DNA of 64,000 nucleotides from Terriglobia bacterium. GTDB lineage: Bacteria > Acidobacteriota > Terriglobia > Terriglobales > Acidobacteriaceae. Under the pieces are notes generated by a model, which did not search any database, had not been told where the DNA came from, and saw only the letters and a program-made list of their open reading frames with translations. Below, one piece after another: positions 34,754 through 43,678 of this stretch. The stretch is from positions 1 through 64,000 of the forward strand of contig JAIQGL010000017.1 in assembly GCA_020072585.1 (NCBI GenBank). Reading direction: 5' to 3'. Every line of letters begins with the position of its first letter. Within the stretch, counting starts at the first letter, position 1. The translations under genes and the position numbers were made by a program.

Positions 34754-35248
34754 ATGAAGCTAACCGGCAACACACAGCGCCGTTCCCTCCTTAATTCGTG
34801 GCAGCATAAACCGCAGATCAAAAACGCAGTCTTACATCGGATCCGAAATATCACAGGCGAACTTGAGGCAATCCAGGCAGAAATGCACCGCGAACTCACG
34901 CAGCGTGCAAATGAAAGTAGGGTTGCCAGGCTCTTTGAGGATGCCGATGCGGTGCAGGCACTGAATGACTTTAAAGCTGAGCTGGACCAGCTCCGGCGTA
35001 TTTTGTGGTTTTACATTGAAGAGGCAGCAGGAAAGCCATCGGCAGTGGACCAGGAGCAGCAGGCCGAACGTCTGCAACGCGTGAATGAATTGCTGCGGGC
35101 GCTTTCCCCTAGGCCTGCCAAGTCAGCAACCGTTGAATGCCGGCCTTCAGGTTCATTTTTTGAGAGGCTCGACGTTGTCATTGACACTTACATGCAGGAG
35201 AAAAAGCCTGTAGCGCAAGTCAAGACTGTGAAGCCATCTAGCCATTAA
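34754..35248 (+). CDS. small helical protein of unknown function
   Basis: A 164-residue protein, mainly helical: QIKNAVLHRIRNITGELEAI, HRELTQRANESRVARLFEDA, and FKAELDQLRRILWFYIEEA. No family is recognised. Several starts are in frame; the ATG at 34754 has GGAA upstream, whereas 34499 would lie inside the phosphatase gene. Its TAA shares four bases (TTAA) with the stop of the convergent peptidase gene. Confidence 0.55.
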   Translation: MKLTGNTQRRSLLNSWQHKPQIKNAVLHRIRNITGELEAIQAEMHRELTQRANESRVARLFEDADAVQALNDFKAELDQLRRILWFYIEEAAGKPSAVDQEQQAERLQRVNELLRALSPRPAKSATVECRPSGSFFERLDVVIDTYMQEKKPVAQVKTVKPSSH

Positions 35249-36843
35249 TGAGTATTTGCCAGCCTGTGGTCCAGGTTGGCGACCCGCCACCCCGTCTCAA
35301 ATACTAACCGGGTGATTTTTGTCATCTTGGCAAAGTCAATCTTGTCCAGGGTATCTGTGGGTCTGTGATAGTCCACGTGTGTGCCGTCGAAATAGAAAAT
35401 AATGGGCACGCCGTGCTTGGCGTAATTCCAATGATCTGAGCGGAAGTAGATTCGTTCGGGGTTATTGGGATCGTTGTAATAGTAATCCAGCTTCATCTTC
35501 TGGAACTGGGCATTGGTTTCTTCGCTCAGTTGGTGCAGCTCCTGGCTGATGCGGTTTGATCCCACCAGGTAAACGGTATTCGCGTCAGTGAGATGTTCGT
35601 CCTCCATCTCTTTGTCCCCGGCCGGCTTGGAGCGTCCGATCATGTCGATATTAAGATCTGCGACCATCTTGTCCAACGGGACCACCGGCGCGTAGTCGGT
35701 GTTGTATTGTGATCCCAGCAAGCCAAGCTCTTCCCCAGCGTGGAACATCACCAACACGGAGCGCTTGGGCCTTTCCAGTGACATGGCATGAGCAATCGTG
35801 AGCACGGCTGTAGTACCTGAACCATCATCGTCCGCGCCGGGATAAATCTCACCGCTCGGTCCAGTCTTCAGATGGTCATAATGCGCACTGAATACGACAT
35901 ACTCCTGCTTGAGTCTGGGATCGCTGCCCTCAAGAATCGCCGCCACGTTTTGTGTAGTCGAGCGGGTAACTTGCATCACAACGGCCATCCTGGCAGACAG
36001 GCTTGTCTTTTTAGGAAGCATCCTCTCTTTGCGGCCAACCGCTTCATACACGCTCTTGATATCGAGCCCACACGCAGACAGAAATCCTTCTATAAGATTA
36101 GGGCCCAGCAAAAGCACGGGCAGTTTGCCATCAGCGTCCTTCGCCAGACGAACCGTCTCACGCGTGGCCACCCGCTCCTGAAAGGCCTTATTCTTCATGA
36201 ATTCCAGCATGCGCTGTGATGGTACTTGCAGCACGCCTACCGCACCGTGTGCCCGCGCCGCGCCTTCACCCTGTTCATTTTCAGAAAGGTGCGATGCGTC
36301 AACCGACGAGGGAGTACCGGGAGTAATCAGCACGATCTTTCCCTTTACATCCAGACCGGAATAATCATCAAGTTTTTGTGCCGGCGACGAGATACCGGCC
36401 CCAACAAACACAACCTGACCCTGAGCTTCGCCACTATTGCTGCCGGTTGCAATGTAGAAATCGCCAAAGTGATAGCTGTTCGCTTTTTTTCCATCATTGA
36501 CCTCAAGCGAGCTCTTTGCCGTTTCCGGCTTGGATGAGATCACTTGAAAAGTCTGGAGAAAATCGCCGTGCTCACCAGCGCCTTTGAACCCGTACCCTTC
36601 CAGATGGGAAGCGAGGTATCGGGCCGCAACCGCAAAGCTCGGCGAGAGCGTGTAACGGCCACCCAACTCTGTTGAAGCCAGAAATTCCAGATGCATCCGC
36701 AGCTCGCCCGGGGTAATGGCATCCACGGTGGCAGGTACGGGCGGCAGAACCACCGCAGCCGGATTGGCAGCATACATCGCCGCAGACGCGGCAACAGTCA
36801 CGATAAAGGCTATTTTGGCAAGAAAATGTTTAGAGCGATTCAC
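35245..36843 (-). CDS. exported M28-family zinc aminopeptidase
   Basis: A 532-residue exported M28 metallopeptidase. Signal peptide: RSKHFLAKIAFIVTVAASAA. A protease-associated insert lies near 140-240. Metal ligands are visible in FSAHYDHLKTGP, YPGADDDGSGTTAVLTIAHA, FHAGEELGLLGSQY, LNIDMIGRS and FDGTHVDYHRPTDTLDKID, which fits a two-zinc site. A GTG at 36843 gives a clean signal peptide; GTG at 36882 is a longer alternative. It ends in a four-base overlap with the convergent gene. It probably trims peptides in the periplasm. Confidence 0.87.
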   Translation of the reverse strand: MNRSKHFLAKIAFIVTVAASAAMYAANPAAVVLPPVPATVDAITPGELRMHLEFLASTELGGRYTLSPSFAVAARYLASHLEGYGFKGAGEHGDFLQTFQVISSKPETAKSSLEVNDGKKANSYHFGDFYIATGSNSGEAQGQVVFVGAGISSPAQKLDDYSGLDVKGKIVLITPGTPSSVDASHLSENEQGEGAARAHGAVGVLQVPSQRMLEFMKNKAFQERVATRETVRLAKDADGKLPVLLLGPNLIEGFLSACGLDIKSVYEAVGRKERMLPKKTSLSARMAVVMQVTRSTTQNVAAILEGSDPRLKQEYVVFSAHYDHLKTGPSGEIYPGADDDGSGTTAVLTIAHAMSLERPKRSVLVMFHAGEELGLLGSQYNTDYAPVVPLDKMVADLNIDMIGRSKPAGDKEMEDEHLTDANTVYLVGSNRISQELHQLSEETNAQFQKMKLDYYYNDPNNPERIYFRSDHWNYAKHGVPIIFYFDGTHVDYHRPTDTLDKIDFAKMTKITRLVFETGWRVANLDHRLANTH

Positions 36844-36953
36844 ACGTCGATGGTAGCAGTCCCAGCCGCGGCTTACAATCACATCTGAGCCCTGACAGGG
36901 GCTAATTGAATGGCCCTAACGGTTAAAATCGTTACGGAAGACACCACACTCTA

Positions 36954-37643
36954 GTGAAGCAAAACATAATCGTCCTTGAAGATGACGCGGATATCGGCAA
37001 CCTGGTACGCCATCATTTACAGCTGGCTGGCTTCAATGTGCGCATCTGTACTGCCGGCGACCAGGTGTTGCCGCTGGCGCGGAAGCAGCCGCCCGTCCTT
37101 TTTTTGCTCGATATCATGGTCCCTGGGGGCAGCGGATATGAGGTTTGCCGCCAGATTCGCGAGAGCCGTGATCTGTCCCGGGTCCCCATCATCTTTCTGA
37201 CCGCTAAAGCCAGTGAAGAGGACCGCGTCCGCGGGCTGGACCTTGGCGCTGATGATTACATCACCAAACCTTTCGGAACGCGCGAACTTACTGCACGTGT
37301 CAGGGCGGTGCTGCGGCGCTTTGAGCAACCGCTGACCACCAGAATTACCACTCCTGATTTTGAGCTGCACGGCGACTCCATGACGCTGATCGTCCGCGGA
37401 GCACCCACGGATGTGACGGCCACCGAGTTCCGACTACTGCACTTTCTCGCCTCGCATCCCGGCCGCGTGTATACCCGCGATCAGGTGCTCGATGCGGTGT
37501 GGCGTGACCTCTCTTTTGTGACGCAACGCTCCGTCGATGTCTATATCCGGCGTCTGCGTGAAAAAATAGAACAAAACCCGGAAGATCCCCGATATCTTAA
37601 GACCGTTCGTGGCGCCGGGTACAAGTTTGAGGCGGCCAAGTGA
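36954..37643 (+). CDS. phoB: PhoB-like response regulator
   Basis: A 229-residue OmpR-family regulator. The receiver has NIIVLEDDADIG, the phosphoacceptor Asp in FLLDIMVPGGSGYEVCRQIR and Lys in DYITKPFGTREL. The winged helix contains VTATEFRLLHFLASHPGRVYT and RSVDVYIRRLREKIEQNPED. The start is GTG. It overlaps the kinase gene by four bases and heads the pst, phoU and ppk cluster, which identifies it as the phosphate regulator. Expected targets are the nearby TTTAACA repeats. Confidence 0.87.
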   Translation: MKQNIIVLEDDADIGNLVRHHLQLAGFNVRICTAGDQVLPLARKQPPVLFLLDIMVPGGSGYEVCRQIRESRDLSRVPIIFLTAKASEEDRVRGLDLGADDYITKPFGTRELTARVRAVLRRFEQPLTTRITTPDFELHGDSMTLIVRGAPTDVTATEFRLLHFLASHPGRVYTRDQVLDAVWRDLSFVTQRSVDVYIRRLREKIEQNPEDPRYLKTVRGAGYKFEAAK

Positions 37644-39352
37644 GAAACCGCATCTTCCTTAAAGCGATGGGCGCCTTTGTTCTGGTGATTGCCGCCGCCA
37701 CGCTCACGCTCGATATCAGCATTCGCCACACCTGGGAGAATACTTTGCGCCGTGACAGCGAGCGGCTGCTTGTGCAGAACGCCCAGGGCTTCGCTCTTCG
37801 CGTACAAAACGACCACCAGCATTCGCTGCAACAGATGGCCACCGAGGAAGCGCAGATCACCGAAACCCGCGTCACGATCATCGCGCGTGACGGCGTGGTA
37901 CTGGCGGACTCGGAAGCCGATCCGAAGACCATGGAAAACCACGCGGGCCGGCCGGAAATTGCGGCCGCTCTCAGCGGGAAGGTTGGCAGCTCCACCCGGC
38001 TTAGCCACACAGTGGGTGTTGAATTTCTTTATCTGGCTGTGCCCAGTGGTGACAAAATCGTCCGTCTGGCTTATCCACTAGCGAGTATTCAACAGCACAT
38101 TGCCGATATTCGCTCCACCCTGGTGCGGGCCACCATCCTGGCCCTGTTGCTAGCACTTGTGCTGGCCGTGGCGATTGCAGAGGTCATTTCGCGCAGGCTA
38201 CGCCGCATTGTTCGGTTTGCGGAGCAGGTGGCCGCGGGCGACCTCTCCGCACGCATCGCAGAAACCAGCGGAGACGAAATCGCCCAGGTTGCCATGGCCC
38301 TTGACCGCACCGCACGACGGCTGGAAGAAAATTTTGCCGCCGTGCGTGAAAGCCGCTCCGAGCTTGAAGCCCTGCTCAACAGCATGACGGACGGAGTGAT
38401 CGCCGTTTCACCGGACATGAAAGTGCGCTGGGCCAATCACGCGATTGCAGGCATTGTCCATCAGCAGGTACGCATCGGCGCGCCGGTGATTGAAGTGCTT
38501 CGCCATCCTGATTTTCTGGCTACGCTCGGAGCAGCGCTAAAATCAAAACACCGCGAGAGCGCGATTGCAGCATCGCTTTCCGGGCACAGGTCCTTTCTGG
38601 TAAATGCGGAGCCGTTGCCTGATGGCGGCGTGGTCAGCGTGTTGCATGATATCTCTGCGGTCGAGCGCGTGGAAAAAACGCGGCGCGATTTTATCGCCAA
38701 CGTTTCACATGAGCTGCGCACTCCGTTGACTTCAATCCGCGGTTACGCCGAGACACTCATCGAATCCGACGGCCTTCTCAATGACAGTGCGCGGGAGTTT
38801 CTTCAAGTCATCCGCCGCAACGCAGAGCGAATGGGACGCCTTACGGAGGACCTGCTGGTGCTGGCGCGAGTGGAATCGGGCGAAGAAAAGCTCGATCTGC
38901 GTCCTCATCTCGCACGCCAATTGCTGGCGGAATCGGCTGCATCCATGCAGGAAAACGCACGCGCTGCTGATGTGGAGCTCACGGTGGAAAGTATTCCAGA
39001 CTGGTCGGTCATGGCAGATGGTTATGCCGTGCACCAGGTCTTTGGCAACCTGATCAGCAATGCGCTGCGCTACGCCCAGAGCGGAAGGAAGATCATTATC
39101 GGGGCGCATGAGCAGACCGGCGGCATTGAATTTTTTGTACGCGATTTTGGCCCCGGCATCGCATCTGAGCACCTGCCGCGAATTTTTGAACGCTTTTATC
39201 GCGTCGATAAAGCCCGCTCGCGAGAGAGCGGCGGCACCGGTCTTGGACTGGCGATCGTAAAGCATATTGTGTTGAACCACGGAGGCGCAGTCCGTGTGGA
39301 GAGTTCGGTGGGACACGGAACGACCTTTTTCTTCCTGCTGCCAAAAGCCTGA
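37640..39352 (+). CDS. phoR: PhoR-like membrane histidine kinase
   Basis: A 570-residue kinase with TM helices near residues 7-28 and 160-185 and an extracytoplasmic loop between. A HAMP (about 185-238) and a PAS domain (about 250-345) follow. The dimerisation box FIANVSHELRTPLTSIRGYA carries the phosphoacceptor His. The ATP domain shows NLISNALRYAQSG, DFGPGIASEHLPRIFERF and GGTGLGLAIVKHI. Its GTG overlaps the phoB stop. Phosphate sensing would run through PstSCAB-PhoU encoded downstream (established family knowledge). Confidence 0.86.
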   Translation: MRNRIFLKAMGAFVLVIAAATLTLDISIRHTWENTLRRDSERLLVQNAQGFALRVQNDHQHSLQQMATEEAQITETRVTIIARDGVVLADSEADPKTMENHAGRPEIAAALSGKVGSSTRLSHTVGVEFLYLAVPSGDKIVRLAYPLASIQQHIADIRSTLVRATILALLLALVLAVAIAEVISRRLRRIVRFAEQVAAGDLSARIAETSGDEIAQVAMALDRTARRLEENFAAVRESRSELEALLNSMTDGVIAVSPDMKVRWANHAIAGIVHQQVRIGAPVIEVLRHPDFLATLGAALKSKHRESAIAASLSGHRSFLVNAEPLPDGGVVSVLHDISAVERVEKTRRDFIANVSHELRTPLTSIRGYAETLIESDGLLNDSAREFLQVIRRNAERMGRLTEDLLVLARVESGEEKLDLRPHLARQLLAESAASMQENARAADVELTVESIPDWSVMADGYAVHQVFGNLISNALRYAQSGRKIIIGAHEQTGGIEFFVRDFGPGIASEHLPRIFERFYRVDKARSRESGGTGLGLAIVKHIVLNHGGAVRVESSVGHGTTFFFLLPKA

Positions 39353-39450
39353 ACACGCCCATACATCTTCAGTTGCTCCGCCTGAGCTTCCTGGCCACAG
39401 CGACGGGCCAAACTGATTTTCATCTCTCATTCATGCGCTCTTCATCCTTT

Positions 39451-39472
39451 GTTAACAATCCTTGCCTATAAG
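39451..39472 (+). promoter_or_regulatory. candidate promoter of the porin gene with a partial Pho-box half
   Basis: GTTAACA (39451-39457) lies 16 bases before TATAAG (39467). The same 16-base spacing separates the second TTTAACA from a TANNNT -10 at pstS and pstC. The upstream half here (CTTCATC) is poor. A long leader follows before the ATG at 39584. Confidence 0.35.
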
Positions 39473-39583
39473 AGGTCGTTGCACGAATCACGAAGTACTT
39501 TCAATGCAACCAGCTATCACGCATTTCTAGCGCAACAAAAATAGTTACCCAAAATACTCACCCCCCAGTGTGGAGGAAATTGA

Positions 39584-41212
39584 ATGAAATTGCTTAAAAC
39601 CATGCTTGTATTGTTCCTGGCTTCGAGTTTCGTGCTTGGCCAGAGCACGTCCGGCAACAGCACAAGTTCTGAAGACCGCATCGCAAACCAGATCAAGACG
39701 CTGCAAGACGCAATCTCCAGCCAACAGCAACAGATTGAGGCGCTGCGGCAGGAACTGACCACCAAGAAGCAGGCTGATTCAACACCGCACCTTGCGAATG
39801 CAGCGCTCACGACATCCAGCACTGTTTCCACTTTTCAGGAATCGGAAAAGCCCAAGGAATCGCCGCTGTCATTTCGTATCGGCGGCACTGACTTCACTCC
39901 CGGCGGGTTTGTGGATTTTCAAAACATCTTCCGCACAGTGAACACGGGCAACGTCGTGAGCACGAACTTCGGGGCCATCCCGTTTAGCAATACCGCTGCT
40001 GGACATCTCACCGAATATCGGGCAACAGGACAGTATTCGCGTTGGAACCTGAAAATCGGAGGGAAATACGGAGCAAACAATATTACCGGCTTTGTTGAAG
40101 GCGACTTCAACGGCAACGATGCTGCCAATGTTTTTGCTACAACCAATCCGCACACGTTGCGCCTGCGTCTGTTTTTTGTCGACGTAAAGCGCGGTATCTG
40201 GGAGTTCACTGCCGGACAGGCGTGGAGTCTGATCGCGCCCAACCGCGTGGGAACATCGCCCATGCCTTCCGATCTGGCAACCACTTATGCCACTGACGGC
40301 AACATTCACGTCGGTGTTCCTTACTCGCGTGACGGCCAGTTTCGCGTAACGGTGCGCCCGAACGACAATTTCTCCTGGGCCCTAGCCATTGATAACCCAC
40401 AGCAATACACCAACGGCGAAGTCATTGCTCCCACGATTTTCAATGCCGTGCTGGCTCCGCAACTTGATGGTGCCGCTACAACCGGCGTGCCCAACCTGAT
40501 TCCTGACATCATGACCAAGGTGGCCTATGACACCAAGATGGGCGGTCGCGCATTCCACCTGGAAGGCGGCGGAGTCGTCACTTCAGTGAAAGTTACCGCA
40601 ATCCCCGGAGGCGGCACTACATTTAACGGCCATTCGAGCTTTGGCACGGCCGGCATGGGCGGCTTGAATTTTGAGCTGGCCAAGAACTTCCGTGTCATGG
40701 CTTACGGCCTCTACGGAACCGGTACTGGCCGGTACTTCAACGGCCTTGGACCCCAGTACGTAGTGGCGCCGATTGCCACTGGGCCAGGCACCTTTACCAT
40801 CGATACCTCCATGGTCCACGCCGGTTCCGCTTACACCGGTGTTGAAGCAACAATGGGCAAGACCCAGATTGGAGCTTACTACGGCGGCTATTATTTTGGA
40901 CGGAATTCGTTCAATGACCTGACAGCCGCAGCAACCGCAACACCGATTTCCTGCGCACCTGGATTGGCTGCCGTGAACCGGCCTTGCATCGGTTTTGGCG
41001 GAACAAACTCAGCCAACAACAACAATCGCGCGATCCAGGAAGGCAGCTTTGTCCTGACGCAAACCCTGTGGAAGAACCCACAATACGGAGCGCTGCTGCT
41101 GATCAATGATGCCAGCTATTCAACGCGGGCACCCTGGTTCGTAGCAGCGGGCGCACCCAAGAACGCCCACATGTTTATGGACCACCTGGTTTTACGCTAC
41201 GTGATTCCGTAG
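39584..41212 (+). CDS. outer-membrane porin (DcaP/phosphate-porin-like)
   Basis: A 542-residue outer-membrane barrel protein. Signal peptide: KLLKTMLVLFLASSFVLG. A short coiled coil follows (IKTLQDAISSQQQQIEALRQ), which is typical of DcaP-like and trimeric porins. The rest alternates aromatic strands such as PLSFRIGGTDFTPGGFVDFQ, NLKIGGKYGANNITGFVEGDF and IWEFTAGQAWSLIAPN. The terminal strand is HMFMDHLVLRYVIP. Placement between phoR and pstS suggests phosphate-regulated anion uptake; the substrate is inferred only. A strong terminator follows. Confidence 0.8.
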   Translation: MKLLKTMLVLFLASSFVLGQSTSGNSTSSEDRIANQIKTLQDAISSQQQQIEALRQELTTKKQADSTPHLANAALTTSSTVSTFQESEKPKESPLSFRIGGTDFTPGGFVDFQNIFRTVNTGNVVSTNFGAIPFSNTAAGHLTEYRATGQYSRWNLKIGGKYGANNITGFVEGDFNGNDAANVFATTNPHTLRLRLFFVDVKRGIWEFTAGQAWSLIAPNRVGTSPMPSDLATTYATDGNIHVGVPYSRDGQFRVTVRPNDNFSWALAIDNPQQYTNGEVIAPTIFNAVLAPQLDGAATTGVPNLIPDIMTKVAYDTKMGGRAFHLEGGGVVTSVKVTAIPGGGTTFNGHSSFGTAGMGGLNFELAKNFRVMAYGLYGTGTGRYFNGLGPQYVVAPIATGPGTFTIDTSMVHAGSAYTGVEATMGKTQIGAYYGGYYFGRNSFNDLTAAATATPISCAPGLAAVNRPCIGFGGTNSANNNNRAIQEGSFVLTQTLWKNPQYGALLLINDASYSTRAPWFVAAGAPKNAHMFMDHLVLRYVIP

Positions 41213-41248
41213 TCCCAAAAACAGTTTCTCCCTGCACGTCTTCTTCAG

Positions 41249-41279
41249 GCGCCGGCCACGCACCGGCGCTTTTTTCTTT
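41249..41279 (+). terminator. intrinsic terminator of the porin gene
   Basis: GCGCCGG (41249-41255) and CCGGCGC (41263-41269) form a GC-rich stem, followed by TTTTTTCTTT. It lies 36 bases after the porin stop. Confidence 0.85.
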
Positions 41280-41333
41280 GCCTCCTGTTCCGGAAACCGT
41301 GGAGCGCGCTGCCCCGCAAATCTTTCAATCTCT

Positions 41334-41351
41334 TTTAACAGTCATTTAACA
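41334..41351 (+). promoter_or_regulatory. candidate Pho box of pstS
   Basis: Two exact TTTAACA repeats (41334-41340 and 41345-41351) are separated by GTCA, an 11-base period. This is the architecture of the PhoB box, which is two 7-base repeats with a 4-base spacer in enterics. It lies 43 bases before the pstS ATG. Assigned by geometry and context. Confidence 0.65.
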
Positions 41352-41393
41352 CTGCTCTGCTACGTTCATCTAGTAACCCAATGAGGAGGAACA

Positions 41394-42431
41394 ATGAGAA
41401 TGAGATTTTTGATGGCATTAGCACTGGTGGCCGCGATGGCCGGCGTAAGCAGCGCGGAGACAGCTCTGAATGGTGCGGGCGCAACCTTTCCCAACCCGAT
41501 TTACCAGAAATGGTTCAGCGAATATCACAACGCCCACAGTGATGTGAAGATTAACTATCAGTCCATCGGCAGCGGCGGCGGCATCCAGCAACTCACGGCT
41601 GGAACAGTTGATTTTGGCGCCAGCGATGGTCCGATGACCGACGAGCAACTGGCCAAGGTTTCAGGCAAGGTCTTTCATATCCCGACGGTGCTTGGTGCAG
41701 TGGTGCCCACATACAATATCACTGGCGTAACCTCTGAGCTTAAGTTCAGCGGTGAAGTTCTGGCCGACATCTACCTGGGCAATATCCAGAAGTGGAATGA
41801 CCCCCGGCTGGGAAAATCCAATCCTGGGGTAAAGTTCCCCGATGAAGAGATCGTCGTTGTTCACCGTACAGACGGCAGCGGCACGACATACATTTTCACT
41901 GATTTTCTGAGCAAGGTAAGTCCTGCATGGAAAGATAAAGTCGGCAAAGGAACCTCCGTTAACTGGCCGGCCGGGCTGGGCGGAAAAGGCAACGAGGGCG
42001 TTTCCGGCATGGTTAAGCAAACCGCCGGAAGCATCGGATACGTTGAGTTGATCTACGCAGTTTCCAACAAAATGTCTTACGGGAGCGTACAGAATCCGGC
42101 TGGGAATTTTGTGAAAGGCAGCCTGGAGTCCGTAACGGCCGCAGCTGCTTCCGTAAAGGACATGCCAGATGATTTCCGGGTTTCCATCACCAATGCTCCC
42201 GGCAAAGAAGCCTACCCAATCAGCAGCTTCACCTGGCTCCTGGTTCCTGCCGAATGGTCTGATGCAGGCAAGCAGAAAGCCTTTGTGGATTTCCTGAACT
42301 GGATGGTGGAAAAGGGACAGACCATGACGTCAGCCCTTGAGTACGCTCCGTTGCCCAAGAACGTCGCCCAGAAAGTAAAAGCGCGGATCAAAGACGTCAA
42401 GGTAAAGGCAAAACAGACAGCGCAGAAATAG
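41394..42431 (+). CDS. pstS: phosphate-binding protein PstS
   Basis: A 345-residue periplasmic phosphate-binding protein for the Pst ABC transporter. Signal peptide: RMRFLMALALVAAMAGVSSA. Phosphate-contact regions are visible: LNGAGATFPNPIYQKWFSEY, YQSIGSGGGIQQLTAG, FGASDGPMTDEQL and VHRTDGSGTTYIFTDFL. The C-terminal tail is Lys-rich. GAGGAGGAA precedes the ATG. It has its own promoter and terminator, so it should be made in excess over the membrane subunits. Confidence 0.95.
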   Translation: MRMRFLMALALVAAMAGVSSAETALNGAGATFPNPIYQKWFSEYHNAHSDVKINYQSIGSGGGIQQLTAGTVDFGASDGPMTDEQLAKVSGKVFHIPTVLGAVVPTYNITGVTSELKFSGEVLADIYLGNIQKWNDPRLGKSNPGVKFPDEEIVVVHRTDGSGTTYIFTDFLSKVSPAWKDKVGKGTSVNWPAGLGGKGNEGVSGMVKQTAGSIGYVELIYAVSNKMSYGSVQNPAGNFVKGSLESVTAAAASVKDMPDDFRVSITNAPGKEAYPISSFTWLLVPAEWSDAGKQKAFVDFLNWMVEKGQTMTSALEYAPLPKNVAQKVKARIKDVKVKAKQTAQK

Positions 42432-42556
42432 CCAACACGGGCCGCATCACGGGGTCGCACAAATATGCATGTTGAATCGCCGGCTGACCGTATGCTGGCG
42501 ATTCACTTCTGAACTTAGTGAAAAAAGAATCACATTCTCTTCCTTAACTCCTTCCC

Positions 42557-42589
42557 AGCGCTGGTTTTACCAACCAGCGCTCTTTTTTT
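42557..42589 (+). terminator. intrinsic terminator between pstS and pstC
   Basis: AGCGCTGGTT (42557-42566) and AACCAGCGCT (42572-42581) form a ten-pair stem with loop TTACC, followed by C and seven T. It would separate a monocistronic pstS message from pstCAB. Confidence 0.9.
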
Positions 42590-42604
42590 AACAATGTATT
42601 AATA
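42587..42604 (+). promoter_or_regulatory. candidate Pho box of pstC, overlapping the terminator T-run
   Basis: TTTAACA (42587-42593), spacer ATGT, then ATTAATA (42598-42604): the same 11-base period as at pstS. The first repeat begins inside the T-run of the preceding terminator. TAGCTT at 42614-42619 is a plausible -10. Confidence 0.5.
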
Positions 42605-42625
42605 ATCGTCTGCTAGCTTCCAAGC

Positions 42626-43678
42626 ATGCAAACGGTGCCAGAGCGCAGGCCTTCCTCAAATGCAGATATATCAGAAGAGCCAGCCACAACTGAGGCTACT
42701 CCGGCGGGCGGTGACCAACTGATGGTTGTACCCAAGAGCCGTGTTGGCACGCGGGACAACCTGCTCGCCGATCGCGTGTTTCAAGGCCTGGTAGTGCTCT
42801 GTGCCGTGACGATTCTGAGTATTGTCGGTCTGATCGTTTTTGAGCTGCTTCATGCGTCACAGCCTTCCCTGAGCAAGTTTGGATTCAGATTTCTTACCAG
42901 ACAGATATGGGACCCTGTTGCTGAAGACTTCGGCGCACTCCCTTTCATCTACGGAACAATCGTTTCCTCTCTTGTGGCACTCTGCATTGCCGTGCCGCTC
43001 TCAGTGGGGACAGCGCTTTTTCTCACCGAACTCTGTCCTCGCTGGCTGCGTGACACACTCTCTTTACTGGTGGAACTGTTGTCTGCCATTCCCAGCGTGA
43101 TCTATGGCCTTTGGGGTATCTTTGTTCTGTCTCCTTTCCTCCGTGTTTACGTTGAGCCATTCCTGGCCAGATACTTTGGATGGACTGGCCTGTTCACCGG
43201 CCCCAAATATGGATGGGGAATGCTGGCCGCAGGCGTAATTCTGGCCATCATGATCCTGCCGATCATCGCTTCCATTACCCGTGAGGTAATCACCGCGGTG
43301 CCCCGAGTGCAGCGCGAAGCAGCGCTGGCACTGGGCGCTACCAAGTGGGAGATGCTTCGCATGGCCGTGCTGCGCAACGCCCGCCCTGGAATTTTTGGAG
43401 CAGTCATTCTTGGCCTGGGCCGCGCGCTGGGTGAGACCATGGCCGTGACCATGGTCATCGGCAATCGTGCGGAAATTGTAAAATCCCTGTTTGCTCCAGG
43501 ACACACCCTGGCCAGCGTGATCGCCAATGAATTTTCTGAGGCTGTGGGCGCCACTTATCTCAGTGCGCTGGTGGAGATGGCGCTAGTACTTTTTGTTGTG
43601 ACCCTGATCGTGAACGCTCTAGCCGGGCTGCTGGTCTGGTCCATCACCCGGGGAATGCCGGCGAGGGCCCTTGCCTAA
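42626..43678 (+). CDS. pstC: phosphate ABC transporter permease PstC
   Basis: A 350-residue inner-membrane permease. About 45 hydrophilic N-terminal residues precede six TM helices, starting GLVVLCAVTILSIVGLIVFE. The cytoplasmic EAA loop that contacts PstB is REAALALGATKWEMLRMAVL, followed by GLGRALGETMAVTMVIGN, a PstC/PstA hallmark. No ribosome site precedes the ATG, and a possible -10 ends seven bases upstream, so the message may be leaderless. It overlaps pstA by eight bases. Confidence 0.93.
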   Translation: MQTVPERRPSSNADISEEPATTEATPAGGDQLMVVPKSRVGTRDNLLADRVFQGLVVLCAVTILSIVGLIVFELLHASQPSLSKFGFRFLTRQIWDPVAEDFGALPFIYGTIVSSLVALCIAVPLSVGTALFLTELCPRWLRDTLSLLVELLSAIPSVIYGLWGIFVLSPFLRVYVEPFLARYFGWTGLFTGPKYGWGMLAAGVILAIMILPIIASITREVITAVPRVQREAALALGATKWEMLRMAVLRNARPGIFGAVILGLGRALGETMAVTMVIGNRAEIVKSLFAPGHTLASVIANEFSEAVGATYLSALVEMALVLFVVTLIVNALAGLLVWSITRGMPARALA

